From the NCBI GenBank assembly GCA_022567155.1, contig JADFHN010000001.1, positions 83,062-147,061 of the forward strand: a stretch of DNA of 64,000 nt. Direction: 5' to 3'. Source of the DNA: Bacteroidota bacterium. GTDB taxonomy: Bacteria > Bacteroidota > Bacteroidia > Cytophagales > Cyclobacteriaceae. Below are positions 17,175-26,742 of this stretch, in pieces. The first letter of the stretch is position 1. Each line of letters begins with the position of its first letter. Under the pieces are notes generated by a model. It was not told the origin of the DNA and did no database searches. It saw nothing but the letters and a program-made list of their open reading frames with translations. The position numbers and the translations under genes are program-made.

Positions 17175-17576
17175 CTAATTAGTTGTATTTACGGTCACAT
17201 TAAAGCGTAATTTTCGCGGGAACAAACAGCGTACGGAATCGCAGGCCTGGTAATATAAAGATCCCGGCAGTGCATAGGATCCTTCCTTGACGGATTCGGC
17301 TGCGGAAATTCGCACTACTATTTTCAATTCCCCGTCAAAAACCAAAAGCTTCTCATAGGTACCTTTCAGCAGAAATTCCCTATAATCCGGATAAGTGGGC
17401 TTACTCAAAGCAATTCCTGCAATTGGTTCGACCGTCAATACAGCTGAAATTAAATTGTCATCATTGACAGTATCAGCCTGAATATGATAGCCATGCTCAA
17501 TTTTGAAGAGCAGGATTATCTCACTGGTTTTACCGGGGTCCGACAGTAGCAACGGGAGGATATTGCAACCTAACAA
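17175..17576 (-). pseudogene. DsbD N-terminal-like domain, lacking a proper 5' end
   Basis: About 133 residues that resemble the periplasmic N-terminal (alpha) domain of DsbD-type thiol:disulfide reductases: LLFKIEHGYHIQAD near the start, and YYQACDSVRCLFPRKL at the end, the place of the QACD---CYPP motif with two redox cysteines. The domain normally accepts electrons and passes them to partner proteins in the periplasm. The frame has no ATG before an upstream stop at 17658-17660, only TTG at 17574-17576, and no signal peptide is visible. It is probably a truncated gene, downstream of the broken TlpA-like gene, with an IS3 remnant on its other side. A very short stand-alone protein from TTG is the alternative. 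Confidence 0.5.
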
Positions 17577-17638
17577 TCTGGATTTGTAATAACGGATTCT
17601 TTGGTTTGGCAGGCCAAATTGCCAAAAACAAAAGGAGG

Positions 17639-18265
17639 CTAGTTGGAGGCAAGCATCTCATCCAAGCGGGCCTTGAGTTCTGTTAATTTAGCGTCAAACC
17701 CCTCGCTGTCCAACAGTGAGAAGAATTGGATGTTGCCCTCGGAATCGATTAAGAGATTGGATGCAATCATCACTTCATCCCTGGCGAGAGCCGGTTGTGC
17801 TTCTGGGGGGCAGTACCGGTTAGCTACTTCCCCATCAAGATCAATCAATAGCGGGAATGAAAAATTGAATTTATTCTGGAGTTTCTCCCGTACCAACTCT
17901 TCGGGTTCTTTCACATCAACAATCAATACCTTGACCCCCTGTGATTGGTAGTCCTGAAACAACTACTCTAAATACGTCACTTCGGCATTACAAAATGGGC
18001 ACCAGGTTGTAGCGAAGTGAATGACTACCGGATCACCTTTCAGTGAGCTCAGGCTTACCATTTCTCCATTGAGATCCGGCAGTTCAAAATCCAGTGCGAC
18101 CTGGCCCAGGCCGTACTGCGCCTCCTTGGACATGGATTCTACAGTGTTCTCACGCTCCTCAGTGGAATTGCTATGGGATGCACCAGGCTTATTACAACCC
18201 AGGGGTATAATCAGAATACAAATTAAAAATAAAAATGGAGAGGTACGTCTTAACACAATATTCAT
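17639..18265 (-). pseudogene. TlpA-like thioredoxin lipoprotein interrupted by an in-frame TAG
   Basis: ATG at 18265 starts a lipoprotein signal peptide (FLFLICILIIPLGC) followed by a TlpA/AhpC-type thioredoxin fold: VALDFELPDLNGEMVSLSSL, then the CxxC motif in TTWCPFCNAEV. A TAG at 17963-17965 interrupts the protein just after VTYLE; the same frame then continues with the second half of the fold (VLIVDVKEP, FSFPLLIDLDGEVANRY, NLLIDSEGNI) to 17639. Family members reduce disulfides outside the cytoplasm. The start overlaps the methyltransferase stop as ATGA, so the two were cotranscribed. Nonsense mutation, or sequence error, is the simplest reading. Confidence 0.7.
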
Positions 18266-19050
18266 TTTTCTGCCAATAATGAAATACTCTTTACACCATA
18301 GTCCTTGCTCGCTCCAGTGGCAGATTTTGAAATAAATCCATACTGTTTATTTTCGACCACACGTATGACTTTCATCCCGGTTTTCTCAATGGCATGATAA
18401 TAGTCATCTTGTTGCATTGCCCCACCTATACATGCCGCCCAAAGTGTTGAATTACAAGTAATACTATCGGGCATTTGAATTTCGGTAACAATGTCGGAAA
18501 TAGCCATTCTGCCCCCCGTTTCAAGAATGGAAGCAATCCGATCAAAAACTTTCTCCTTTTTCGCCGATAAGTTGATCACACCATTACTTATTACCACGTT
18601 TACGCTTTCCGGTTCAAAATCAAAATCTTCAATATAGCCCTTTTTGAATGATACATTCTTGTAGCCATTCATTTCTGCCAATCGGAAGGCTTTGTCCAAC
18701 TGAGCATCCGTCATGTCAAGTCCAACAACCCAGCCGGAAGTTCCAGTTTTGAGGGCAGCAATGAATACATCCATTCCTGACCCACTTCCTAAATCCAGAA
18801 CTTTTTCTCCTGACTTGATGTCAGCCAGTCCAAAGTGATAACCCACACCTGCAAAGGACTCCACAGATTCAATCGGGATTTGATCCAATTCATTCCCGCT
18901 ATAACCCAGCCTACGGGCCAATTTCCACCCCATTGCAAAATGAAAATCTCCTGCCGGGTTTTCAGCCACGTCGGTGTACATGGCTTTGACTTTGTTTTCC
19001 AATTTCAGCTTGTCCACTGAACGGCTTGATGAAACCTGAGAGTTTTGCAC
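18262..19050 (-). CDS. SAM-dependent methyltransferase, ArsM (arsenite methyltransferase)-like
   Basis: About 262 residues from a GTG start. The class I methyltransferase motif LDLGSGSGMDVFIAAL binds SAM, and GLDMTDAQLDKA, VSFKKGYIEDF and RMAISDIV follow ArsM proteins. However, where ArsM has a Cys in ISNCVINLS, this protein has ISNGVINLS, and only the Cys in WAACIGGA remains at the usual later place. ArsM uses three cysteines to bind As(III), so arsenite methylation may be lost. It is coupled to the TlpA-like gene by an ATGA overlap. Another small-molecule methyltransferase is possible. Confidence 0.72.
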   Translation of the reverse strand: MQNSQVSSSRSVDKLKLENKVKAMYTDVAENPAGDFHFAMGWKLARRLGYSGNELDQIPIESVESFAGVGYHFGLADIKSGEKVLDLGSGSGMDVFIAALKTGTSGWVVGLDMTDAQLDKAFRLAEMNGYKNVSFKKGYIEDFDFEPESVNVVISNGVINLSAKKEKVFDRIASILETGGRMAISDIVTEIQMPDSITCNSTLWAACIGGAMQQDDYYHAIEKTGMKVIRVVENKQYGFISKSATGASKDYGVKSISLLAEK

Positions 19051-19283
19051 GACTGTCTTGTTTACTATGCGAAGAAATAAAGTTACTCAATAAGATATTT
19101 AATTGTCAATTTTTTTTTAAAAAAGTTTTTGTGGAGTGATGTAGGAGTTAAGATTTTACCATCTACTCTTCATTCTCCTTGCCTAAAGTAATGAAGGTCG
19201 TTAGAACTTAACTACTTGCAATGTATTCCTACTATACCTAAATTGCCAGCTTATATATTGTCAGCTTATTTAAAATCCAACCA

Positions 19284-19919
19284 TTGTCTTACACATACTG
19301 GGAAATTAAAGCAAAAGAATTTGGGAACTGTAATTGTGATTACGGTTGCCCATGTCAGTTTAACGCATTACCTACACATGGCGATTGTATGGCGGTGGTA
19401 GGGATAGAAGTAGAAGAGGGGCATTATGGAGATGTAAATCTAGATGGCTTGAAATCTGTATCTGTTTATAAATGGCCTGGAGCGGTGCATGAAGGGAATG
19501 GGGAAATGCAAATCATTGTTGAAGAGCGTGCCACTGAAGAACAACGAAATGCATTAGTCAAAATCCTAAGCGGTGAAGATACTGAACCAGGCAAAACAGT
19601 TTGGAATGTATATGCATCGACTATGAGCAGCATACTGGAGCCAATATTCACTGATATCGAATTTGATGTTGATGTTGAGAAAAGAAAAGCCAGAATGGTC
19701 GTGGATGGAATTGTTGATTCAATTGGAGAGCCCATTCGAAACCCAATTACCGGTGACGAACATCGTGCCAGAATCGAATTACCGGCTGGATTTGAATATA
19801 GCGTAGCCGAGATGGGAAGTGGTACCAGTAGTGTGAAAGGTCAAATACAGATGGAATTGGAAAAAAGCTACGGCCAGTTTGCAAATCTCCATTTATCGAC
19901 AAACGGAATTATAAGATAG
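19284..19919 (+). CDS. DUF1326 protein
   Basis: A 211-residue protein with the cysteine-rich N-terminal signature of DUF1326 (GNCNCDYGCPCQF, then HGDC) and the later WPGAVHEGNG motif. The translation start is probably the TTG at 19284, since no in-frame ATG precedes the Cys motif. The cysteine cluster suggests metal binding; the biochemical role is not known. It is followed after 32 bases by a DUF2182 membrane protein, a pairing commonly seen for these families, so they likely act together. Confidence 0.82.
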   Translation: MSYTYWEIKAKEFGNCNCDYGCPCQFNALPTHGDCMAVVGIEVEEGHYGDVNLDGLKSVSVYKWPGAVHEGNGEMQIIVEERATEEQRNALVKILSGEDTEPGKTVWNVYASTMSSILEPIFTDIEFDVDVEKRKARMVVDGIVDSIGEPIRNPITGDEHRARIELPAGFEYSVAEMGSGTSSVKGQIQMELEKSYGQFANLHLSTNGIIR

Positions 19920-19951
19920 ACATTTAATCCACATTAATATTTTAGGACTCA

Positions 19952-20794
19952 GTGGCTCAAAACTCTGTGCTTGAATCAGTCCTCCAAAAAGATAAGGCCA
20001 TTTTAATTGGTGGCCTTGTTAGTATTATACTCATTTCTTGGATTTATATACTATCAGGGGCTGGAATGGGAATGGATATTCTCAGAATGACCATCCCAAA
20101 TTCCGAACAAATGCAATCCATGAATGAAAACACTTCATTGATAGATATTGATTTGATGGCTTCTGCAGTCTGGAATACTCAATATGCAATTCTAATGTTC
20201 TTTATGTGGTGGATTATGATGATTGCAATGATGCTTCCGAGTGCCTCCCCCACAATACTTCTTTATGCTCAGGTAATCAGAAAGAACTATAATAGAAAAA
20301 AATATCTTGTACCAACAATTATATTCACGTTGGGTTATATATTTTCATGGGGGGTATTCAGTTTGATCGCCACTTATACGCAATGGGGGTTAGAATCATT
20401 AGGATTACTCTCTTCAATGATGTCGAGTAACAATGTTATTTTGGGTAGCAGTTTATTACTTGTGGCGGGTATTTATCAACTTACACCCATTAAGCATTCA
20501 TGCTTACGGCATTGCCGTCATCCAATGCAATTTCTTACCTTGCATTGGAGAAATGGAATGAGGGGAGCGTTTCAAATGGGACTGTATCATGGAATTTATT
20601 GTCTTGGATGTTGTTGGTTTTTAATGGCACTACTTTACGTGGGAGGAGTAATGAATTTATTCTGGATATGCGGGTTAGCTATTTTCGTGTTTCTTGAAAA
20701 AACAATCCCTTCCGGACACTGGCTTGCTAAAATTACCGGAATATTCCTGATTTTATGGGGCGTTTGGTTACTGTCTCATCAATTTATGTTTTAA
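19952..20794 (+). CDS. DUF2182 integral membrane protein
   Basis: A 280-residue membrane protein, GTG start. It has about six to seven hydrophobic segments, and the family signature WWIMMIAMMLPSASP, followed by PTIIFTLGYIFSWGVFS; a Cys/His-rich loop (TPIKHSCLRHCRHP) and GLYHGIYCLGCCW occur in the second half. DUF2182 members are predicted metal-binding membrane proteins of unknown transport or maturation function. The DUF1326 gene precedes it by 32 bases, so an operon is likely. Confidence 0.85.
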   Translation: MAQNSVLESVLQKDKAILIGGLVSIILISWIYILSGAGMGMDILRMTIPNSEQMQSMNENTSLIDIDLMASAVWNTQYAILMFFMWWIMMIAMMLPSASPTILLYAQVIRKNYNRKKYLVPTIIFTLGYIFSWGVFSLIATYTQWGLESLGLLSSMMSSNNVILGSSLLLVAGIYQLTPIKHSCLRHCRHPMQFLTLHWRNGMRGAFQMGLYHGIYCLGCCWFLMALLYVGGVMNLFWICGLAIFVFLEKTIPSGHWLAKITGIFLILWGVWLLSHQFMF

Positions 20795-20870
20795 TCCTCG
20801 TACGTGCAAAATAACCCCAAGCATAAGCAACAATAATCTTCAAATGTTCAGATATTATGTCATAATAGGC

Positions 20871-21065
20871 TTAAGGTATCTTTGGAAAACCAAAGTTAAT
20901 TCCTCCCTCAACATCAACTTCAGTTGTCCCCTCCATCCTACAGCTCCTGAAAACTTCTAAGGATTGCCAATCCAAATCGGTAAAAACATGCCATCCAATT
21001 GGACAGTAATCTTGATTATAATAGTTTAAGGCCCCATATTCATTTAAATTATTCGGGTCCTCTTC
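20871..21065 (-). pseudogene. C-terminal fragment of a FISUMP-domain protein
   Basis: This frame reads 64 residues to a stop at 20871-20873. The stretch YNQDYCPIGWHVFTDLDW and the ending INFGFPKIP match the Fibrobacter succinogenes major paralogous domain (typically Y-----CP-GWHVPT--EW). No start is visible and the sequence in front of it is in another frame, so it is a fragment. These domains occur in secreted or surface proteins. Confidence 0.55.
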
Positions 21066-21239
21066 GCTGCTTTAATATCATTTTTATCAAGCTCTCGCAA
21101 CATTTTCTTACTCAAGATAGGATCAAACTGGGCTATTAAAATTGGCAGAGATGTACCTGTCGCAATCCCGTACACATACATATGAAGAAACTTTCATATA
21201 TTTGTTCCCAACGATTCCTTGAACATAGTTACTATTATT

Positions 21240-21277
21240 TAACCCAAAAAGTTCATTAGAACTTTTTGCACGAAGTG
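21240..21277. repeat. Hairpin repeat, copy A
   Basis: Contains CAAAAAGTTC-ATTA-GAACTTTTTG, a perfect ten-base stem with a four-base loop. A reverse-complement copy, 37 of 38 bases equal, lies at 49421-49458. Likely a REP-like or mobile hairpin family. Confidence 0.7.
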
Positions 21278-21642
21278 CAGGCGATTGAAAATGAATGTGT
21301 AGAAGCTTTATTTCAATGTAATTTTTTCTTACATTTTCAATGCCTGGGTTAACACCTAAAAACGGGAATTTCCCGGAAGGTAAGGCAGTTTAATATTTGA
21401 CAACAGGCTTATTTAAAATAGTCATTTTGTTGAAGCTAAATAACTCTTATTTATCATGGGTCCTGTTGAATGTACTTGTGACATTCATGTGCGTGCCTGC
21501 CTATGTACAGGATTCCCTTGGAATCGAGATCACTGAATTTGTATTTAGTACTCATGAGACTTTTAAGATACAAATAGTTGATAAACACATGTTTGTTCCT
21601 GATAATATTCTGGTAGATATGTGAGGAGGGTGCGGTAAATCA

Positions 21643-21716
21643 GGCACAAGTCCCGCTATCGCGCCATCCCGACAGCCCCGATAGCTATCGTGGGGAAAGG
21701 CTGGAAAACTTGTGCC
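21643..21716. repeat. Inverted repeat of the GGCACAAGT family
   Basis: GGCACAAGT at 21643-21651 and ACTTGTGCC at 21708-21716 form the ends of a 74-base fold. The same sequence recurs at 55846-55855, 55887-55896 and 58178-58187. Confidence 0.5.
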
Positions 21717-21820
21717 AGAATGGTGGATCATGTGGCGTCAATAGCAACAGATGAACTCATTCAACCAGTAAATAGTGAGGTCAAAAACAATGCCAGATAT
21801 CGACGTTGAAAAAATATTCA

Positions 21821-21849
21821 GGAATAGGTTTTTTTAAAAAACCTATTCC
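21821..21849. terminator. Strong hairpin, probable bidirectional terminator
   Basis: GGAATAGGTTTTTT is followed by TA-centred complement, giving fourteen-base arms with runs of T and A at the tip. It sits between the decayed region and the P-type ATPase gene. No intact gene ends next to it, so its use is uncertain. Confidence 0.5.
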
Positions 21850-22223
21850 ATCCGGTTGAAATGATAATATGTTGCAATGTCAGGATATAACAGAGTCTTT
21901 ATTGATTTTTTTTTCAGGGTTACCTGTGTATGATTATCACGCGTATTCATGATAAAGATTTAAAAAAATACAAGGCATTTTGAATGATTAATAATTTTAA
22001 ATTAAATTTAAAAACAGCCTTTATTTGTACTAAATACCAAAAACCAAATATTATCATAGTTTTTTTTAAGACCTGGGTTGTATTTTGTAATTATAGATAA
22101 TACGACTAATTTAAGGGCACGAAAATGATACAAAAATTAGTAGTGCTCTGAGTGATTGGGCTTATGCGTGTATGTTGTAATTGTGACAAATGTTTATCAA
22201 TTTCAGGGCAGTAATTTTTTAAT

Positions 22224-24926
22224 ATGAAACATAATTACGAGGGGCTTTCGAAATCTGAGGTAGAGGAATCCAGAAAGAATTTCGGCCCGAACAATTTGTC
22301 ACCTCATGAGATAGAAAGTTTCTGGGACAAGCTCCTCAAAAATTTCAAGAATCCTATCATTATTATGCTAAATGTCGCATTGGTTGCGATATTTATACTT
22401 TCCCTGTTTAATCTCACCGCATGGTACGAAGCGTTTGCTATTGCCATAGCGGTGGCGCTCGCTACATTGATTTCCACATTTTCGGAATTTAAAAATGAAA
22501 ACTCGTTTCAAAAACTGCAGGAGGAAGCTGCCAGGATTGAGAACAATGTTTTCAGGGAAGGACATCTGAGTAAAGTGCTCGTTGGAGATATTGTTAAGGG
22601 AGACTTCGTGTTGCTGCAATCCGGCGATAAAATTCCGGCAGATGGTAAATTAATTGGCGGCGAAATAAAAGTAAACCAGGCTTCTTTAACGGGTGAATCG
22701 GAAGGTGTACAAAAAATAAAAATCCCTGATGACCATGTATCAGATACACCGGATCTTGCCAGTTCGTACTATTTGTTCAGGGGCGCTGTGGTAGAAGACG
22801 GGGAGGCTGTAATGCTGGTCGAAACAGTGGGCGATGATAGCTTTTACGGAAAGCTTTCCAGGGAGCTTTCCCTGTCGGAAGACCGTCTTTCTCCCCTTCA
22901 GGTAAAGCTTGCCGACCTCACCGGATTTATAAGCAAATTCGGTTACATGGCCGCGATCATCATCGCTGTCACATATATGTTCGAAAAAGCAGTGATTAGC
23001 AATGATTTTGACAGTGATAAAGTTCTTATCTACTTTACGGACTGGGAAATCTTTATTCCCGATATGGTGGATGCCATCGTACTGTCAATCATTATCGTTG
23101 TGGCGGCCATTCCGGAGGGCCTGCCCACCATGATCGCCATTGTACTTTCACTGAACATGCGGAAGCTGCTGCAGGAAAAAGTACTGGTAAGGAAACTGCT
23201 GGGAATTGAAACTGCCGGGAGCCTGAATATTTTGTTTACTGACAAAACAGGCACCATAACGAAAGGAAAACTGGAGCCGAAATTATTTATATCAGGCAAT
23301 ATAACAGCCTATTCGAAATATGCCTCTATCCCGGAATCATTAAGGGCGTTGTTGAGTCTTTCCATTCTCGAAAATTCTTCATCCTATATTTCGGATGAAG
23401 GAGAAGTGATAGGCGGAAATGTTTCTGAAAGGGCGCTGATTTCTTTTATCAATAAGGAAGATTTCGATAATGTTGCAAAACTACAAGTGGAGCTGAAGCA
23501 GAAAATTCTGTTTAACAGCCAGCGAAAATTCTCAGCGTCCCAGATTGTAGCGGGAACTTCGATAAATGGCATTTTAAAAGACAGCCACATTACGCTGGTT
23601 AAGGGCGCTCCGGAGATCATCCTTGCTCAATGCGACCGTTACTTCGATGAAAACGGTAACATTTCTGAATTGCAGGTCATGGATAAATTGATTAGCGAAA
23701 TAGATAGTCTTGCAGATACAGGCATTCGCCTGATAGCCCTGTCCATTTCCGGAGAACCGATAAAAGAGGATGAGTCCCTTCCCCGGAATGGTACCCTGGT
23801 AGGTATTGTAGGCATCAGTGATGAAATACGAAAAGAATCCGCCTGGTCCATCGAGGAAGTTAAGCGTGCAGGTATTCAGGTGGTTATGATTACAGGAGAC
23901 AGAAAAGGTACTGCGGCGGCCATTGCTGATGAAGTAGGGTTGCTAGATGATAAAAAAGATATCATCCTTGTATCATCGGAATTGAATAGGCATACCGATG
24001 ACGAATTGAAAAAAATGCTGCCTGATCTGAGAGTCATTGCACGTGCGTTGCCTACGGATAAAAGCCGGCTGGTCAGAATTTCGAAAAGCCTGGGTAAAGT
24101 GGTGGGAATGACCGGCGACGGTGTAAATGATTCGCCTGCATTGAAACAGGCCGACGTAGGATTTGCGATGGGAAGTGGCTCCGAAGTGTCGAAAGAAGCC
24201 GGTGACATTGTTATTCTGGACGATAATATTCATTCGATAAGCAATGCCATTCGTTACGGAAGAACCATTTTTAAATCTATCAGGAAGTTTATCGTTTTTC
24301 AGCTTACAATCAATGTAGCAGCAGTGAGTACCGTATTTATAGGACCGCTGATAGGTATTAATTTTCCGCTGACGATCATCCAGCTTTTGTGGATTAATAT
24401 TATTATGGATACGCTGGGCGCCATAGCGTTTGGAGGCGAACCGGCGCTGATCAGATATATGGATGAACCCCCTATCGACCGGAAAGAGAATATTCTGACA
24501 AAATATATGAATTCTTCGATTCTCACAGGAGGTATTTTCATTATGGCTTTTTCGCTGTTTTTCCTGATTTCCGAACCATTTAAAGTATTGTTTGTGCGAA
24601 ACGGCGTTCCGGATGCAAGCGTACACATCACAGCATTTTTCAACCTGTTTATTTTTATGATCATTTTAAATGGTTTTAATGTACGAACCGAAAAATTGAA
24701 CCTGCTGGATCATATTGAGGAGAACAAGAGTTTTATCGCAGTGATTGGGTTGATATTTGTTTTACAGATATTTTTTACCTACATAGGAGGGGAGGTTTTG
24801 CGTACAACACCGCTGGAAATTGGTGAATGGACTATTGTTTTCGGACTGTCATTATTAATAATCCCTGTGGACCTGCTAAGAAAGCTGATATGGAGATATT
24901 TTGCCAAATCAAGCGAATCGCTTTGA
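22224..24926 (+). CDS. Calcium-type P-type ATPase (P2, PMCA/SERCA-like)
   Basis: A 900-residue cation pump of usual length. Order: N-terminal cation-ATPase domain, TGES in the actuator domain (ASLTGESEG), the fourth membrane helix with AAIPEGLPTMIAIVLS, phosphorylation site DKTGTIT, nucleotide-binding domain, MTGDGVNDSPALKQADVGFAMG hinge region, and a C-terminal bundle of six helices. The PEGLP membrane motif is typical of Ca2+-transporting P2 ATPases. It would export Ca2+ (or Mn2+) from the cytoplasm. The secreted carboxypeptidase gene with Ca-binding-like loops follows after only 16 bases. Confidence 0.9.
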   Translation: MKHNYEGLSKSEVEESRKNFGPNNLSPHEIESFWDKLLKNFKNPIIIMLNVALVAIFILSLFNLTAWYEAFAIAIAVALATLISTFSEFKNENSFQKLQEEAARIENNVFREGHLSKVLVGDIVKGDFVLLQSGDKIPADGKLIGGEIKVNQASLTGESEGVQKIKIPDDHVSDTPDLASSYYLFRGAVVEDGEAVMLVETVGDDSFYGKLSRELSLSEDRLSPLQVKLADLTGFISKFGYMAAIIIAVTYMFEKAVISNDFDSDKVLIYFTDWEIFIPDMVDAIVLSIIIVVAAIPEGLPTMIAIVLSLNMRKLLQEKVLVRKLLGIETAGSLNILFTDKTGTITKGKLEPKLFISGNITAYSKYASIPESLRALLSLSILENSSSYISDEGEVIGGNVSERALISFINKEDFDNVAKLQVELKQKILFNSQRKFSASQIVAGTSINGILKDSHITLVKGAPEIILAQCDRYFDENGNISELQVMDKLISEIDSLADTGIRLIALSISGEPIKEDESLPRNGTLVGIVGISDEIRKESAWSIEEVKRAGIQVVMITGDRKGTAAAIADEVGLLDDKKDIILVSSELNRHTDDELKKMLPDLRVIARALPTDKSRLVRISKSLGKVVGMTGDGVNDSPALKQADVGFAMGSGSEVSKEAGDIVILDDNIHSISNAIRYGRTIFKSIRKFIVFQLTINVAAVSTVFIGPLIGINFPLTIIQLLWINIIMDTLGAIAFGGEPALIRYMDEPPIDRKENILTKYMNSSILTGGIFIMAFSLFFLISEPFKVLFVRNGVPDASVHITAFFNLFIFMIILNGFNVRTEKLNLLDHIEENKSFIAVIGLIFVLQIFFTYIGGEVLRTTPLEIGEWTIVFGLSLLIIPVDLLRKLIWRYFAKSSESL

Positions 24927-24942
24927 TTAATACCGATAAATA

Positions 24943-26646
24943 ATGAGGCTTAATGCGTTCTTTCAAGTAACCGCTCTGATTGCAATACCGATTATAATTA
25001 ACGATTATGCATATGCGCAGCATGAAGATCCGTTGAATCCGGAATGGAGCAGGTACCATGACACCGAAGAATCCTATAAATTGCTGCACGAATGGGCACA
25101 CGTATATCCGGAACTTGCGAGCGTCTATTCCATTGGTGAAACGCTGAATGGCACACCTTTACTCGTGCTTGAAATTACCAACAAAAAAACGGGAAAAGCG
25201 TTAGAAAAACCTGCGTATTATTATGACGGCAATATCCATGCAGGCGAACTAACGGGGGCGGAAGTGGCGCTTCATTTTGCATGGCATGTTTTGAGCAATT
25301 ATGGAAAAGATCCACGAATTACAAGACTCGTAGATACCCATACGCTATATATACGACCCAAGTTCAACCCGGATGGTGCCGATCTGGCGCTCAACACCCC
25401 GGCTACCCTGCGCAGTACTCCCAGGCCGTATGATGAAGACGGGGATGGCCTGCTGGATGAAGATCCCGCCAATGACCTGAATGGTGATGGGGTGATAACC
25501 CGCATGCGGGTAAAAAACCCTAATGGAATATGGATGATCAGCGCAGACGATAAGCGGATTATGCGCCGGCGGAAAGAAACGGACACTACCGGCGATTTCT
25601 ATGACCTGTATTCAGAAGGGACTGATGATGATGGCGACGGGAGCTACAACGAAGACGGGATTGGTGGAATCGATATGAACCGGAATTTTCCACGCAACTG
25701 GGGACTGGAGTTTGAACAACGGGGTGCAGGTCCTTTTCCGCTTTCTGAACCGGAAACACGGGCCACGATCGAGTTCATTAATTCGCACAGGAATATCACG
25801 GGTGTTTTCCATGGCCATACTTCCGGCGGATTTCTGTTCCGGCTGCCTTCTACCACCGCCTGGGATAATTTCAATCTCGCGGATCAGAGGCTAATTGTCG
25901 AGCTGTCAGAAATGTACCACACCACCACAGAACAGCCGGTACGCCCAAGCTATAGCAACCCCCGCCAGCACCGGCATGGTACCCTGATCAGTTGGTCATA
26001 CTGGGATTTTGGTGTGGTGGCCTTTGTACCTGAATTCTGGGGTGGTTTTGGCGAGGATTATGACAAGAATGGTAGTGTTTCTGAAGAAGAGCGCTTGCGG
26101 TGGAACGATGAAAAGCTGAAAGGCTCCGGTTTTGTTAAATGGAAATCGTATGATCATCCGCAATTAGGCGCTGTAGAAATCGGTGGCTGGAAAACAAAGT
26201 TCACACGCCAGAATCCCCCGCCTCCGTTTTTGAAAGGAGAAATCGAAAAATATGTACCCTGGATGCTTTGGCTGGCAGAGATCAGTCCCAGGGTGGTTAT
26301 AAAAGAAACGCAGGTAGTATTTATCGATCAAAGTAAGCTGGCGAAGATCACTGTGGTGATTGAAAACGAGGGTTATCTGCCAACAAACATCACTCAAAGA
26401 GCATTGGATGCAGAAATTGCAACCCCGGTGCGGATACGCCTTGAAATGAAAGATGTGGAGTTAATAGCGGGTAAAAAACGCATGGCTTTGGGTCATTTGA
26501 AAGGGGCTCGCAGCAATGGGACAGACACATTCCGTGAGGTAGAATACGTGATCAGGATTACCGGGAATGATCCGCTGGTGACAATCGTGGTAGAATCTGA
26601 AAAAGGAGGTACCGCACGAAAGGAAATGATGCTGATATCTAACTGA
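24943..26646 (+). CDS. Secreted M14-family zinc carboxypeptidase with Ca-binding-like loops
   Basis: A 567-residue protein with a signal peptide ending AYAQ. The M14 fold begins near residue 35; zinc ligands are in NIHAGELTGAE (HxxE) and FHGHTSGG, the substrate-binding Arg in MNRNFPRNW, and the catalytic Glu in FVPEFWGG. Between the strands it carries acidic loops: DEDGDGLLDED, NDLNGDGVI and DDDGDGSYNED, plus DKNGSVSEEE, which resemble DxDxDG calcium-binding loops. It likely removes C-terminal residues from peptides outside the cytoplasm. It follows the Ca2+-type ATPase by 16 bases, probably in one operon. The C-terminal 130 residues are beta-rich and of unknown role. Confidence 0.87.
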   Translation: MRLNAFFQVTALIAIPIIINDYAYAQHEDPLNPEWSRYHDTEESYKLLHEWAHVYPELASVYSIGETLNGTPLLVLEITNKKTGKALEKPAYYYDGNIHAGELTGAEVALHFAWHVLSNYGKDPRITRLVDTHTLYIRPKFNPDGADLALNTPATLRSTPRPYDEDGDGLLDEDPANDLNGDGVITRMRVKNPNGIWMISADDKRIMRRRKETDTTGDFYDLYSEGTDDDGDGSYNEDGIGGIDMNRNFPRNWGLEFEQRGAGPFPLSEPETRATIEFINSHRNITGVFHGHTSGGFLFRLPSTTAWDNFNLADQRLIVELSEMYHTTTEQPVRPSYSNPRQHRHGTLISWSYWDFGVVAFVPEFWGGFGEDYDKNGSVSEEERLRWNDEKLKGSGFVKWKSYDHPQLGAVEIGGWKTKFTRQNPPPPFLKGEIEKYVPWMLWLAEISPRVVIKETQVVFIDQSKLAKITVVIENEGYLPTNITQRALDAEIATPVRIRLEMKDVELIAGKKRMALGHLKGARSNGTDTFREVEYVIRITGNDPLVTIVVESEKGGTARKEMMLISN

Positions 26647-26742
26647 ACAGGTTTTTCTGCATTTTTGGTATGGCAAAGAAGCTATGCAGGCGCTTTCAAT
26701 GGTACTGATTTTTTTCATGGACATCCTTCTCTACAAAAATGT

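Larger units (their letters stand above)
20795..22223. other. Gene-poor, decayed intergenic region
   Basis: It contains the FISUMP fragment, an unidentified minus-strand frame at about 21040-21185, two dispersed hairpin repeats (21240-21277 and 21643-21716), the strong hairpin at 21821-21849, and a small hydrophobic frame at 21397-21624 that I cannot identify. No intact gene can be supported. Confidence 0.5.

Noticed and set aside
10469..18265. Recoding of TAG as a sense codon, because two genes have in-frame TAG.
   Set aside because: AsnB, Dps and PhyH end at TAG at their natural lengths, and another broken gene has TAA and a frameshift; ordinary decay or read error is simpler.
21397..21624. 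A 75-codon hydrophobic open frame that could be a small membrane protein.
   Set aside because: The frame starts within repeat-like sequence, composition drifts after the first half, and no neighbour supports it.
21632..21780. A possible cobalamin-type riboswitch, because of the GCACAAGTCCCGC stretch.
   Set aside because: The B12-box order and the kissing-loop partner are missing, the hairpin belongs to a dispersed repeat, and no cobalamin gene follows.
24299..24664. A minus-strand frame inside the P-type ATPase gene.
   Set aside because: It lies in the strand-opposite shadow of conserved membrane helices and has no family match.
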